DNA of 64,000 nucleotides from Burkholderia sp. FERM BP-3421 (GTDB lineage: Bacteria; Pseudomonadota; Gammaproteobacteria; Burkholderiales; Burkholderiaceae). The translations under genes were made by a program, and so were the position numbers. The stretch spans positions 558,001 through 622,000 of the forward strand of contig NZ_CP117781.1 in assembly GCF_028657905.1 (NCBI RefSeq), given 5' to 3'. Below the pieces are notes generated by a model. It worked only from the letters and a program-made list of their open reading frames with translations. It had not been told where the DNA came from and ran no database searches. Positions 53,740 to 62,433 of this stretch are shown here, one piece after another. How positions within the stretch are numbered: the first letter of the stretch is position 1; every line of letters begins with the position of its first letter.

Positions 53740-55221
53740 GTGACATCCGTTCTGCTCGAGGCAAGCCAGGTGGCGAAGCGGTTCAATGGCGTGAGCGCGT
53801 TGCGCGACGGCCGCCTGACGCTTGCGGCCGGCCGCGTGCATGCGCTGTGCGGCGGCAACGGCACCGGCAAGTCGACCTTCCTGAACATCCTGATGGGCCT
53901 GCTGCGCCGCGACGCGGGCTCGATCCGCGTCGACGGCCGCGAGGTGGATTTCGCCTCGCCGGCGGAGGCGCTCGCGCACCGAATGGCGATCATCACGCAG
54001 GAACTGTCGCCGGTGCCGGGGATGAGCGTCGCGGAAAACCTGTTCCTTGGGCGCGAGCCGGTGCGGTGCGGCGTGATCGTCGACTACCGGAGCCTCAAGC
54101 GGCGCGCGCAGGCGCTGCTCGACCGGCTCGGCTTCGCGATCGACGCGGGCGCGCCGATGAACCGGCTGAGCCTCGCGCAGACCCAGCTCGTCGAGATCGC
54201 GAAGGCGTTCAGCCACGACTGCCGGGTGATGATCATGGACGAGCCGACGTCCGCGATCGGCGAGCGCGAGGCCGAGACCTTGTTCGCCGCGATCCGCGGC
54301 GTGACCGCGCAGGGCGCGGGCATCATCTACGTATCGCATCGGTTGAGCGAACTGTTCGAGATCGCCGACGACTACACGGTGTTTCGTGACGGCGCGTATG
54401 TCGAGAGCGGCCGGATGGCGGACATCGATCGCCTGCGCCTGGTGCGCGCGATCATCGGCCGCGCGCCGCCCGCGGCGGCCCCCACGCGGCGCGCGGCACA
54501 AGGCGCGCCCAGTCTCGCGACGCGCAACCTGTCGCGCGCGGGCGAGTTTCAGGACGTGACGCTCGACGTACGGCGCGGCGAGATCCTCGGCATCTACGGC
54601 CTGATGGGCTCCGGCCGCAGCGAATTCCTCAATTGCCTCTACGGGCTCACGCGCCCGGACGCGGGCACGCTCGAATTGAACGGCCGGCCCTTGCCGCAGG
54701 GCAACCCGGCGCGCGCGATCGCGGCCGGCGTCTCGCTCGTCACCGAGGATCGCAAGCACTCGGGGCTCGTGCTGAGCGGCAGCGTGCAGGACAACATCGC
54801 GCTCGCGGCCTATCCGCGGCTTGCCTGGTGCGGCGTCGTGCGCGGCGCGCGCGTGCGGCGGCTGGCGCAGCGGATGGTCGGGCAACTGCGGATCAAGGCC
54901 GCGTCGCTGCGGATGCCGGTCGCCATGATGAGCGGCGGCAACCAGCAGAAGGTGGTGCTCGCCAAGTGCCTGTCGACGCAGCCGACGCTGCTGCTGTGCG
55001 ACGAACCGACACGCGGCATCGACGAAGGCGCGAAGCAGGAGATCTACCGCCTGCTCGATGCGTTTGCGCGCGACGGCGGCGCCGTGATCGTCGTGTCGTC
55101 GGAAGCCCCCGAGTTGTTGCAGCTCGGCGACCGCATCGCGGTGTTCAAGGGTGGGCGCGTCGCGGCGATCTGCGACGGCGCGCACGCCACCCAGGAATCC
55201 CTGCTCCACCTTGCCTCCTGA
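53740..55221 (+). CDS. Sugar ABC transporter ATP-binding protein (two NBDs), tetritol type
   Basis: A 493-residue RbsA-type ATPase with two fused nucleotide-binding domains. First Walker A GGNGTGKST (about 37-45), signature RLSLAQTQLVEIAKA and Walker B VMIMDEPTSA; the second half has the usual degenerate A-loop GLMGSGRSEF, with MSGGNQQKVVLAK and LLCDEPTRGID intact. GAGGAG sits 5 bp before GTG 53740; an upstream GTG at 53734 would overlap that site. First gene of the seven-gene operon running to DhaL. Confidence 0.9.
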   Translation: MTSVLLEASQVAKRFNGVSALRDGRLTLAAGRVHALCGGNGTGKSTFLNILMGLLRRDAGSIRVDGREVDFASPAEALAHRMAIITQELSPVPGMSVAENLFLGREPVRCGVIVDYRSLKRRAQALLDRLGFAIDAGAPMNRLSLAQTQLVEIAKAFSHDCRVMIMDEPTSAIGEREAETLFAAIRGVTAQGAGIIYVSHRLSELFEIADDYTVFRDGAYVESGRMADIDRLRLVRAIIGRAPPAAAPTRRAAQGAPSLATRNLSRAGEFQDVTLDVRRGEILGIYGLMGSGRSEFLNCLYGLTRPDAGTLELNGRPLPQGNPARAIAAGVSLVTEDRKHSGLVLSGSVQDNIALAAYPRLAWCGVVRGARVRRLAQRMVGQLRIKAASLRMPVAMMSGGNQQKVVLAKCLSTQPTLLLCDEPTRGIDEGAKQEIYRLLDAFARDGGAVIVVSSEAPELLQLGDRIAVFKGGRVAAICDGAHATQESLLHLAS

Positions 55222-55229
55222 GAGTCGAC

Positions 55230-56207
55230 ATGCCCAGCCAGATCCTGTCCCGCCCCGAGCCCGTGCCGTCCCGCGTGAACCTTGCCGAGTGCGCGAGCCG
55301 CTTCGGCATTCCACTGATCTTCGTCGCGCTGTGCATCGTGCTGGCGTTCGCGAGCCCGTATTTCCTGACCTGGCGGAACTGGAGCGACATCCTGCGGCAA
55401 ACCTCGATCAACGGCATTCTCGCGGTCGGCATGACCTGCGTGATCCTGACCAAGGGCATCGACCTGTCGGTGGGCTCGGTGCTCGCGCTCGCGGGCATCG
55501 TGAGCGGGCTGGTCGCGGCGGCGGGTTACGGGCTGGCGGCTGCGCTCGCGGCGGGCGTCGGGTGCGGCGCGTTGCTCGGCGCGTTGAACGGCGCGACGAT
55601 CGCGCGTTTCAACGTGCCGCCGTTCGTCGCGACACTCGGGATGCTGAGCGTCGCGCGCGGTGTCACCTACATCGTCAACGACGGCAGCCCGGTGGCGAAC
55701 CTGCCCGACGGCTATCTCGCGCTCGGCGTCGCGCGGCTCGGGCCGCTCGGCATGCCGGTGCTGATCTTCGCGGCGGTCGCGCTCGCCTGCTGGTGGGTGC
55801 TGCGCTATACGACCTACGGGCGCTATCTGTATGCGGTCGGCGGCAACGAGAAGAGCGCGCGCACGTCGGGGATCGGCGTGCGCAAGGTGGTGTTCTCGGT
55901 CTACGTGGTGTCCGGCGCGCTCGCGGGGCTCGCCGGGATGATCCTCGCCGCGCGCACGACATCCGCGCTGCCGCAGGCCGGCGTGTCCTATGAACTGGAC
56001 GCGATCGCGGCGGTGGTGATCGGCGGCACCAGCCTGTCGGGCGGGCAGGGCGGCGTGATCGGCACGCTGTTCGGCGCGCTGCTGATCGGCGTGATCAACA
56101 ACGGCTTGAATCTGCTCGGCGTGTCCTCGTATTACCAGCAGATCGCCAAGGGACTCATCATCGTGCTGGCCGTCCTGATCGACGTCGCCCGCAAGCAGCA
56201 GCGCTGA
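55230..56207 (+). CDS. Sugar ABC transporter permease (RbsC family)
   Basis: A 325-residue permease of the ribose/xylose family with about ten helices. NGILAVGMTCVILTKGIDLSVGSV (about 68-91) and the EAA-like loop GGTSLSGGQGGVIGTLFGAL (near 270) are diagnostic. It begins 8 bp after the ATPase stop codon and couples with it for uptake of a polyol, by context erythritol or a threitol. Confidence 0.9.
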   Translation: MPSQILSRPEPVPSRVNLAECASRFGIPLIFVALCIVLAFASPYFLTWRNWSDILRQTSINGILAVGMTCVILTKGIDLSVGSVLALAGIVSGLVAAAGYGLAAALAAGVGCGALLGALNGATIARFNVPPFVATLGMLSVARGVTYIVNDGSPVANLPDGYLALGVARLGPLGMPVLIFAAVALACWWVLRYTTYGRYLYAVGGNEKSARTSGIGVRKVVFSVYVVSGALAGLAGMILAARTTSALPQAGVSYELDAIAAVVIGGTSLSGGQGGVIGTLFGALLIGVINNGLNLLGVSSYYQQIAKGLIIVLAVLIDVARKQQR

Positions 56208-56237
56208 TCCAGCGCATTCCCATCCGGAGGAGACGAC

Positions 56238-57263
56238 ATGAAGACACGCAGGACTTGGCTCGGGCGCGCCGTCGCGGCGGCGCTCGGCGCGACGCTGGCC
56301 ATCGCGGTGACGCACGGCGTGGCGCAGGCGGCGGGTGCGCCGTATCGCGTGGGGGCGGCGGTGTACGGGATGAAAGGGCAATTCATGCAGAACTGGGTAC
56401 GCGAGATCAAGGCGCACCCGGCCGTGAAAAGCGGCATGGTGCGTCTCACGGTGTTCGACGGCAATTACGACGCGCTGACCCAGAACAACCAGATCGAGAC
56501 GATGCTGACCCAGCAGTACAACGGCATCCTGTTCGTGCCGATCGATACGAAGGCGGGCATCGGCGTGTCGGCGCGCGCGGCCGCGTCCGACACGCCGCTC
56601 GTGGCGTCGAACACGATGCTCGCGACGCCGAAGGTGCCGTACATCGGCAACGACGACGTGCAGGGCGGGCGCTTGCAGGCGGAGGCGCTCGCGAAGCGGC
56701 TCGGCGGCAAGGGCAATGTCGTGATCATCCAGGGGCCGATCGGCCAATCCGCGCAGATCGATCGCGAGCAGGGCGAGATGGAGGTGCTCGCCCGATATCC
56801 GGGCATCAAGGTGATCGAGAAGAAAACCGCGAACTGGTCGCGCGCGGAGGCGATGAACCTGATGGAGGACTGGCTGAACGCGCATCCGAAGGGCATCGGC
56901 GGCGTGATCGCGCAGAACGACGACATGGCGCTCGGCGCGCTGCAGGCGATCAAGAACCGCGGGCTCACGGCCCGCGATATTCCGATCACGTCGATCGACG
57001 GGATGCCCGATGCGATCCAGGCCGCGAAGCGCGGGGAACTCACCACCTTCCTGCAGGATGCGCAGGCGCAGTCCCAGGGCGCGCTCGATCTCGTGCTGCG
57101 GCAACTCGTCGGCGCGGACTACAAGCCGCAGTCGGTGATCTGGCAGCGCTATGCGAAGGATTTGAAGTGGGACGGCGGCACCGCGAAGCGCTACATCCTG
57201 CCGTGGGTGCCGGTGACGCCGGACAACGCGGATGCGCTGTACAAACAGGTCACGGGCGGATGA
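56238..57263 (+). CDS. Sugar ABC transporter substrate-binding protein
   Basis: A 341-residue periplasmic type-I binding protein. Signal peptide about 1-31 (cleavage after AQA), then the ribose-binding-like pattern with FDGNYDALTQNNQIETML, GILFVPIDT, YIGNDDVQGGRLQAEAL and GVIAQNDDMALGALQAI. GGAGG precedes the ATG. Context suggests binding of a four-carbon polyol. The ATG of the next gene overlaps its stop codon. Confidence 0.9.
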   Translation: MKTRRTWLGRAVAAALGATLAIAVTHGVAQAAGAPYRVGAAVYGMKGQFMQNWVREIKAHPAVKSGMVRLTVFDGNYDALTQNNQIETMLTQQYNGILFVPIDTKAGIGVSARAAASDTPLVASNTMLATPKVPYIGNDDVQGGRLQAEALAKRLGGKGNVVIIQGPIGQSAQIDREQGEMEVLARYPGIKVIEKKTANWSRAEAMNLMEDWLNAHPKGIGGVIAQNDDMALGALQAIKNRGLTARDIPITSIDGMPDAIQAAKRGELTTFLQDAQAQSQGALDLVLRQLVGADYKPQSVIWQRYAKDLKWDGGTAKRYILPWVPVTPDNADALYKQVTGG

Positions 57264-58045
57264 ACGGGAACGCGATGAGCCACTTCTGGGACAAGGCGTT
57301 CGACTTCGACGGGCGCGTCGCGTTCGTCACGGGCGGCGCGGCGGGGATCGGTCATGCGTGCGCGGCCTTGCTGGCCGCGCGCGGCGCGCGGGTGGCGCTC
57401 GGCGATCGTCATCCGGACACCGAACGGATCGCGGCCGCGCTGCCGGGCGGGGCCGGCCGGCATCGGGGCTTCGTGCTCGACCTCGGCGACGGCGCGGCCG
57501 CGCGCGAGGGCGTCGAACGCGTGACGGCGCATTTCGGCGCGCTCGACCTGGTGGTCAACAGCGCCGGCGTGGCCCTGCTCGACAAAGCGCTCGACGTGGA
57601 CGAGGCCGCATGGGACGCGACGATGGCGATCAACCTGAAGGCGTCGTTCTTCGTGGCGCAGGCGGCGGCGCGCGCGATGATCGCGCAGGGGCGGGGCGGG
57701 CGGATCGTCAATCTCGCCTCGCAGGCGAGCGTGGTCGGGCTGGAACGGCACGCCGCGTATTGCGCGAGCAAGGCCGCGGTCGTCGGCATGACGAAGGTGC
57801 TCGCGCTCGAATGGGCGCCGCACGGGATCGCGGTCAACGCGGTGTCGCCGACCATCGTGGAGACCGAGTTGGGGAAGCAGGCGTGGGCGGGCGAGGCGGG
57901 CGAACGCGCGCGGCGCGAGATTCCGGCCGGGCGGTTCGCGCAGCCCGACGAGATCGCCGCGCTGGTGCTCTATCTGCTGAGCGGCGCCGCCGCCATGATC
58001 ACCGGTGAGAACGTCGTGATCGACGGGGGTTACACGGTGCGTTGA
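57260..58045 (+). CDS. SDR-family polyol dehydrogenase, possible D-threitol dehydrogenase
   Basis: A 261-residue classical SDR. Cofactor loop VTGGAAGIGHA (about 24-34), NSAG, Ser in LASQAS and catalytic YCASK; the end ITGENVVIDGGYTVR is typical. In Mycobacterium a D-threitol dehydrogenase of this family feeds a pathway with the same partner genes as here. ATG 57260 overlaps the previous stop (ATGA); Met at 57275 is an alternative. Substrate assignment is inference from context. Confidence 0.82.
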   Translation: MNGNAMSHFWDKAFDFDGRVAFVTGGAAGIGHACAALLAARGARVALGDRHPDTERIAAALPGGAGRHRGFVLDLGDGAAAREGVERVTAHFGALDLVVNSAGVALLDKALDVDEAAWDATMAINLKASFFVAQAAARAMIAQGRGGRIVNLASQASVVGLERHAAYCASKAAVVGMTKVLALEWAPHGIAVNAVSPTIVETELGKQAWAGEAGERARREIPAGRFAQPDEIAALVLYLLSGAAAMITGENVVIDGGYTVR

Positions 58046-58106
58046 ACGCGCGCGGCGCCGCGCCGCGCATATCGAGTGCGAAACAGCATCACCCAGGAGG
58101 CGTTTC

Positions 58107-59249
58107 ATGACGTCGACAGCCGAGGCGGCCGTGCCGCCCCAAACCATTGACGCGACGCACGAACCGGGCCCCTTGCCCGAGACGATGCGCGCGGTCGTGT
58201 GCCACGGGCCCGAGGACTACCGGCTCGAACAGGTGCCGGTGCCGCGTCCGGGGCCGGACGAGATCCTGACGCGGGTCGAGCGCGTCGGCATCTGCATGGG
58301 CGATATCAAGACCTATCGCGGCGCGCCGTCGTTCTGGGGCAATGCGGTGCAGCCGCGCTACGTGAAGCCGCCCATGATTCCGGGGCACGAATTCGTGTGC
58401 CGCGTCGTCGCGCTCGGGGCGAATGCCGCGCGACGCGGCGTGCGGGTCGGCGAGCGGGTGATTTCCGAGCAGATCGTGCCGTGCTGGGGCTGCCGCTTCT
58501 GCAACCACGGCCAATACTGGATGTGCCAGAAACACGATCTGTACGGCTTTCAGAAGAACGTGCACGGCGCGATGGCCGAATACATGATCTTCACCCGCGA
58601 AGCGATCGTGCACGGCGTGCCCGATTCGATCCCGCCCGATGAGGCGATCCTGATCGAGCCCCTGGCGTGCTCGCTGCACGCGGCCGATCGCGCGAACGTC
58701 GGGTTCGACGACGTGGTGGTGGTCGCCGGCGCGGGAACGCTGGGGCTCGGCATCGTCGGCGCGGTGCGGATGCGGAATCCGAAACGCCTGATCGTGCTCG
58801 ACATGAAGCCGGAGCGCGCGGCGCTCGCCCGGCGCATGGGGGCGGACGAGGTGTGGAATCCGGCCGAGGAGAACGTGATCGACAGGATCCACGCGCTCAC
58901 CGACGGCTACGGCTGCGATATCTATATCGAGGCCACCGGCCATCATCGCGCGGTCAACCAGGGCCTGTCGATGCTGCGCAAGCTCGGTCGTTTCGTCGAA
59001 TTCAGCGTATTCAACGACGACGCGACCGTCGATTGGTCGATCATCGGCGACCGCAAGGAGCTGGACGTGCTCGGTTCCCATCTCGGCCCCTACATGTATC
59101 CGCGCGCGATCGATTTCATCGCGTCGCGCAAGATCGACATGCGCGGGATCGTCACGCATACGTTTCCGCTGTCACGCTTCGCCGACGCGTTCGCCGTGAT
59201 GGAACGCGGCGAGCAATCGCTGAAGGTTGTCCTGGATCCAAGAGGGTGA
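58107..59249 (+). CDS. Zinc-dependent MDR dehydrogenase, erythritol/L-threitol dehydrogenase type
   Basis: A 380-residue medium-chain alcohol dehydrogenase. VCHGPEDYRLE, the GHEFV catalytic zinc region, SEQIVPCWGCRFCNHGQYWMC (structural-zinc Cys4, C-x2-C-x2-C-x7-C) and the Rossmann loop VAGAGTLGLGIVG are present. Several of these blocks closely recall the characterised mycobacterial erythritol/L-threitol dehydrogenase. It should oxidise the tetritol to L-erythrulose with NAD(P). GGAGG precedes the start. Part of the divergent operon. Confidence 0.87.
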   Translation: MTSTAEAAVPPQTIDATHEPGPLPETMRAVVCHGPEDYRLEQVPVPRPGPDEILTRVERVGICMGDIKTYRGAPSFWGNAVQPRYVKPPMIPGHEFVCRVVALGANAARRGVRVGERVISEQIVPCWGCRFCNHGQYWMCQKHDLYGFQKNVHGAMAEYMIFTREAIVHGVPDSIPPDEAILIEPLACSLHAADRANVGFDDVVVVAGAGTLGLGIVGAVRMRNPKRLIVLDMKPERAALARRMGADEVWNPAEENVIDRIHALTDGYGCDIYIEATGHHRAVNQGLSMLRKLGRFVEFSVFNDDATVDWSIIGDRKELDVLGSHLGPYMYPRAIDFIASRKIDMRGIVTHTFPLSRFADAFAVMERGEQSLKVVLDPRG

Positions 59250-59252
59250 AAC

Positions 59253-60257
59253 ATGAATCGTGTCATCAATGATCCCGACTACGTCGTCGAGGACATGCTG
59301 CGTGGGGTGATCGCCGCGCATCCGGCGTTGTCGCTCGATCCGCGCAATCCGCGCGTGATTGGCGTCGCCCGGCCGATCGCGAACAAGGTCGGCGTCGTCA
59401 CGGGCGGCGGATCGGGGCATGAGCCGGCGTTCCTCGGCTATGTCGGGCCGGGCCTCGTCGATGCGGCCGCGGTGGGCGAGGTGTTTTCCTCGCCCACCGC
59501 GAAAAGCTTCTTCGATGCGTTCAAGCGCGCGAATGGCGGCTCGGGCGTCGCGTGCCTGTACGGCAATTACGCGGGCGACAACATGAACGTGAAGCTCGCG
59601 ATGAAGATGGCGGCCGAGCAGGGCATCGAAGTGCGGACCGTGGTCGCCAACGACGACGTCGCATCCGCGCCGAAGACCGAGCGAGACAAGCGCCGCGGCG
59701 TGGCGGGCGAGATCCTGATGTGGAAGGCGGGCGGCGCGCGGGCCGCGGCGGGCGGCGATCTCGACGCCGTGATCGCGAGCGCGCGCAAGGCGATCGATCA
59801 GACCCGCTCGGTCGGCATCGGGCTGTCCGCGTGCACGATACCGGCGAACGGCAAGGCGAACTTCCATATCGCGGACGGCGAGATGGAGCTGGGCATCGGC
59901 CATCACGGCGAGCACGGCGTGCGCGTGGCGCGCACCGTGCCGGCCAGGGACATGGCCGCCTTGATGCTGGACATCGTGCTGCCGGATTTTCCGCTCGAAC
60001 GCGGCGAGGAGGTCGCGGTGCTGGTGTCCGGGCTCGGCGCGACGCCGCTGATGGAACAGTACATCCTGTATGCGGAGGTCGCGGAGCAACTGGCGGCCGC
60101 CGGCATCCGGATCGGTTTCCGGCGGGTGGGCAATCTGTTCACGTCGCTTGAAATGATGGGCGTGACCTTGACGGTCACGCGGCTCGACCAGGAACTGAGG
60201 GACTTGTTCGCCGCGCCGTGCGCGAGCATCGGCCTGGTCCAGGGAGAATCGACATGA
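59253..60257 (+). CDS. dhaK: DhaK-type ketose kinase subunit, probable erythrulose kinase
   Basis: A 334-residue DhaK-fold subunit that binds the ketose covalently. The covalent His is His218 in GIGHHGEHG, the same position as in E. coli DhaK. The phosphate/substrate loop VVTGGGSGHEPAFLGYVG (about 46-63) and NYAGDNMN are intact. Context suggests erythrulose rather than dihydroxyacetone as substrate. It begins 3 bp after the dehydrogenase stop and overlaps dhaL by 4 bp. Confidence 0.87.
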   Translation: MNRVINDPDYVVEDMLRGVIAAHPALSLDPRNPRVIGVARPIANKVGVVTGGGSGHEPAFLGYVGPGLVDAAAVGEVFSSPTAKSFFDAFKRANGGSGVACLYGNYAGDNMNVKLAMKMAAEQGIEVRTVVANDDVASAPKTERDKRRGVAGEILMWKAGGARAAAGGDLDAVIASARKAIDQTRSVGIGLSACTIPANGKANFHIADGEMELGIGHHGEHGVRVARTVPARDMAALMLDIVLPDFPLERGEEVAVLVSGLGATPLMEQYILYAEVAEQLAAAGIRIGFRRVGNLFTSLEMMGVTLTVTRLDQELRDLFAAPCASIGLVQGEST

Positions 60258-60904
60258 CTGCGCAGACCCTGCCGCTCGGCGATGCCGGCTACGTCGTTCG
60301 TGAACTGGTGGACGTGATTCGTCAGCACCGCGATCAGCTGTCCGAGATCGACGCGGCGATCGGCGACGGCGACCACGGCGTGAACATGCACAAGGGCTTC
60401 AGCCAGTGCGGGGCGCATCTCGATGCGCTGGGCGTCACGAGCCTGCCCGATGCGCTCGGTTTGCTGTCCGAAGCGTTGCTGGACGGAATTGGCGGTTCGA
60501 TGGGGCCGCTCTACGGCAGCTTCTTCATGGCGTTCGCGGCGGAGCTGAAGGGGCGGGACACGCTCGATGCGCCGTTGTTCGGCGCGGCGCTGTCGGCGGG
60601 GCTGAGCGGGGTGCGGTCGCTCAGCGATGCCGAGGTGGGCGACAAGACGCTGATCGATACGCTTGTGCCGGCGGACGCCGCCTTTCATCAGGCGGTGCAC
60701 AGCGGCGAGGATTTCCGGCACGCGCTGGCGGCCATGAGCGCGGCGGCCGAGCGCGGGAAGGCGTCGACGCGCTGGTTGCAGGCGAAGATCGGGCGGGCGG
60801 CGCGTCTCGGCGAGCGATCGGTGGGCACGCTGGATGCGGGGGCGACCTCGTGCTGCCTGATCTTGTGCAGCATGGCCGGGTCGATCGGCGCGCGCTTGCG
60901 GTGA
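60254..60904 (+). CDS. dhaL: DhaL-type nucleotide-binding kinase subunit
   Basis: A 216-residue DhaL-fold subunit that holds the nucleotide and transfers phosphate to the DhaK-bound ketose. The magnesium motif IGDGDHGVNM (D-x-D-x-H, near residue 37) and GGSMGPLYGSFF are intact. In E. coli DhaL works with DhaM; no DhaM/PTS gene is present here, so the phosphate donor is unclear. Last gene of the operon. Confidence 0.87.
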   Translation: MTAQTLPLGDAGYVVRELVDVIRQHRDQLSEIDAAIGDGDHGVNMHKGFSQCGAHLDALGVTSLPDALGLLSEALLDGIGGSMGPLYGSFFMAFAAELKGRDTLDAPLFGAALSAGLSGVRSLSDAEVGDKTLIDTLVPADAAFHQAVHSGEDFRHALAAMSAAAERGKASTRWLQAKIGRAARLGERSVGTLDAGATSCCLILCSMAGSIGARLR

Positions 60905-60926
60905 GGTCGTGCCGGGCGGCGCCCGG

Positions 60927-61022
60927 CTCAACCGCTCAACCGCTCAACCGCTCAACCGCTCAACCGCTCAACCGCTCAACCGCTCAACCGCTCAACCGCT
61001 CAACCGCTCAACCGCTCAACCG
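60927..61022. repeat. (CTCAACCG)12 octanucleotide repeat
   Basis: Exactly 12 uninterrupted copies of CTCAACCG fill 96 bp between the convergent ends of dhaL and the acetyltransferase gene. The last two codons and the stop of the latter lie inside it. The unit is not a multiple of 3, but the stop arrives in the first copies, so copy changes should not alter either protein. Confidence 0.97.
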
Positions 61023-61466
61023 TTTCCGAAAAAACACCACCCGCTCGCTTTCATCGAACCCGAGCGCGCGATGCAGTGCATGCGCGGCCGGATTGTCGAC
61101 GGCGGCGTCGGACGCGAACTCCTCGCAGCCGCACTGCCGGCCCCACGCGGCGGCGGCCGCGCACAGTGCGCGCGCCACGCCCTGCCGGCGCGCGGCGGGC
61201 GTCACGTGGATGCCTTCGAGAAACAGCACCGGCGAGGTGTCGCAGCCGTTCACGTGATCGTGCCGCAATGCGACTTCGGCGAAGCCGAGCGGCGCGCCGT
61301 CGGGCGCCGTGGCGATGAAGCCCGCGTGGCGCGCGGGATCGGCGAGTTGCTGCGCGATCTCGCGTCGATGCGCGGCGGTGTCCGCGTGCGGCCACAAGGC
61401 GCGGCGCAAGGCGAGCCACGCATCGAGGTCGGCGTCGGTCGCCGCGCGTATCGCGAAGCCGGACAT
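61008..61466 (-). CDS. GNAT acetyltransferase resembling aminoglycoside 6'-N-acetyltransferase AAC(6')-I
   Basis: A 152-residue GNAT enzyme. The blocks VNGCDTSPVLFLEGIHVTPAARRQGVA and EFASDAAVDN---HALHR-LGF-E-E-VVFF match the AAC(6')-Ig/Iz-type aminoglycoside acetyltransferases as I remember them. The RRQGVA loop is the acetyl-CoA pyrophosphate site. It may give intrinsic aminoglycoside resistance, or serve another amine. The stop codon lies in the octanucleotide repeat. Confidence 0.8.
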   Translation of the reverse strand: MSGFAIRAATDADLDAWLALRRALWPHADTAAHRREIAQQLADPARHAGFIATAPDGAPLGFAEVALRHDHVNGCDTSPVLFLEGIHVTPAARRQGVARALCAAAAAWGRQCGCEEFASDAAVDNPAAHALHRALGFDESERVVFFRKRLSG

Positions 61467-61497
61467 GGGAGCAGCGGGTAGGTGGTTCAGCGCGCGT

Positions 61498-61881
61498 TCA
61501 GGCCGCGTTCGCGGCGCGCGCCGCGCGCACGACCTCGGCGACCCGCTCGACGAAGTCGAGATCGACGCTCGACAGCGCCTCGCGCTTGCCGTCCGTCATG
61601 TCGACCATCAGCCGGTGCGTGACGTCCTGCGTGGTCCATGCCAGATAGCCGACCACGACGAGCATCACGCCGGCGACGAGCGCGACGTTCGAGCCGTACA
61701 CACCGCCCACGATCGCGGCCAGCGCGCCGAGCAGCGAGATCGAGATCGGCACGACCCGGTTCTTGTTCACGGTAAGCACTTCGACGCCGCGGATGTCGCG
61801 CAGCGCGAACAGTTGGCCGGCGGCGGAAAGACCATTGCGCGTGACCATCACGCCGCGTTCGTTGAAAGCGTTTTCCATCAT
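61498..61881 (-). CDS. DUF6232-like small membrane protein
   Basis: A 127-residue protein. N-terminal beta-like region (NGLSAAGQLFALRDIRGVEVL), two adjacent membrane helices (about 44-82), and an acidic soluble tail. The layout matches DUF6232-type proteins of unknown function. ATG 61881 has an in-frame second Met directly after it. Confidence 0.65.
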   Translation of the reverse strand: MMENAFNERGVMVTRNGLSAAGQLFALRDIRGVEVLTVNKNRVVPISISLLGALAAIVGGVYGSNVALVAGVMLVVVGYLAWTTQDVTHRLMVDMTDGKREALSSVDLDFVERVAEVVRAARAANAA

Positions 61882-61968
61882 GTCAGACCGTGCGGAAAAC
61901 GCGCAGGGTAACAGACTTCATCGCCGCGCCACACGAGGCGCGATGCCGCACGAACGCGCCGCCGCTCG

Positions 61969-62229
61969 CTAGAAGCGCACGGCGCCCTCGCCGTACAGCC
62001 GGCCCGGCACGTGCGCGGCGACCACCTCGGCAATCTCTTCCTCGGTGGATTCGGCGGGTACGACCTGCCGGCGCGCGGGCGCGTCGAGGTGCATCGTCCA
62101 TTCGACGAGCCGGTACGGACGCCCCCACGGGCGTTGCATCTCGACCGAGACGCGGCAGCTTTGAACCGGTAACGCGTGCTGGCGCGTGAGAATCGTGTGC
62201 AGGTGGCAATAAACGGTATCTTCGATCAT
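61969..62229 (-). CDS. Small hypothetical protein
   Basis: An 86-residue protein (MIEDTVYCHLHTILTRQ...) with alternating charged and hydrophobic stretches and no family I recognise. A CGGAGGCGA site overlaps the ideal position before ATG 62229. Strand bias and codon use fit a real gene. Confidence 0.6.
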   Translation of the reverse strand: MIEDTVYCHLHTILTRQHALPVQSCRVSVEMQRPWGRPYRLVEWTMHLDAPARRQVVPAESTEEEIAEVVAAHVPGRLYGEGAVRF

Positions 62230-62282
62230 CGTCGCCTCCGGTCCTGTCTTGCGTTGGGCGGCGGGGCCGCCTTCATCTGGAT

Positions 62283-62310
62283 AAAAAAATGCCGCCGGTA
62301 CTCAGGCGGC
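62283..62310 (-). terminator. Second terminator downstream of the porin gene
   Basis: On the minus strand, GCCGCC-loop-GGCGGC (62291-62310) is followed by seven T (62283-62289). It backs up the stronger hairpin at 62373. Confidence 0.75.
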
Positions 62311-62372
62311 CAACAGGGGGGGTGAAGACATCCTCGCAGCCCAGAATTAAGCGAAACTTAAAAGGAATAAAA

Positions 62373-62400
62373 AAACGCCCCGCAAGATTGCGGGGCGTTT
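62373..62400. terminator. Strong intrinsic terminator of the porin gene
   Basis: Complementary arms 62373-62385 and 62388-62400 around a 2-nt loop, with A/T runs on both sides, so it can work in both directions. It lies 33 bp after the porin stop codon. Confidence 0.9.
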
Positions 62401-62433
62401 CTGCCGTAGTGTGCCGCGAGTTAAGCGAACGCT

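Noticed and set aside
60927..61022. CRISPR array
   Set aside because: The repeats are 8 bp and contiguous with no spacers; no cas genes are present.
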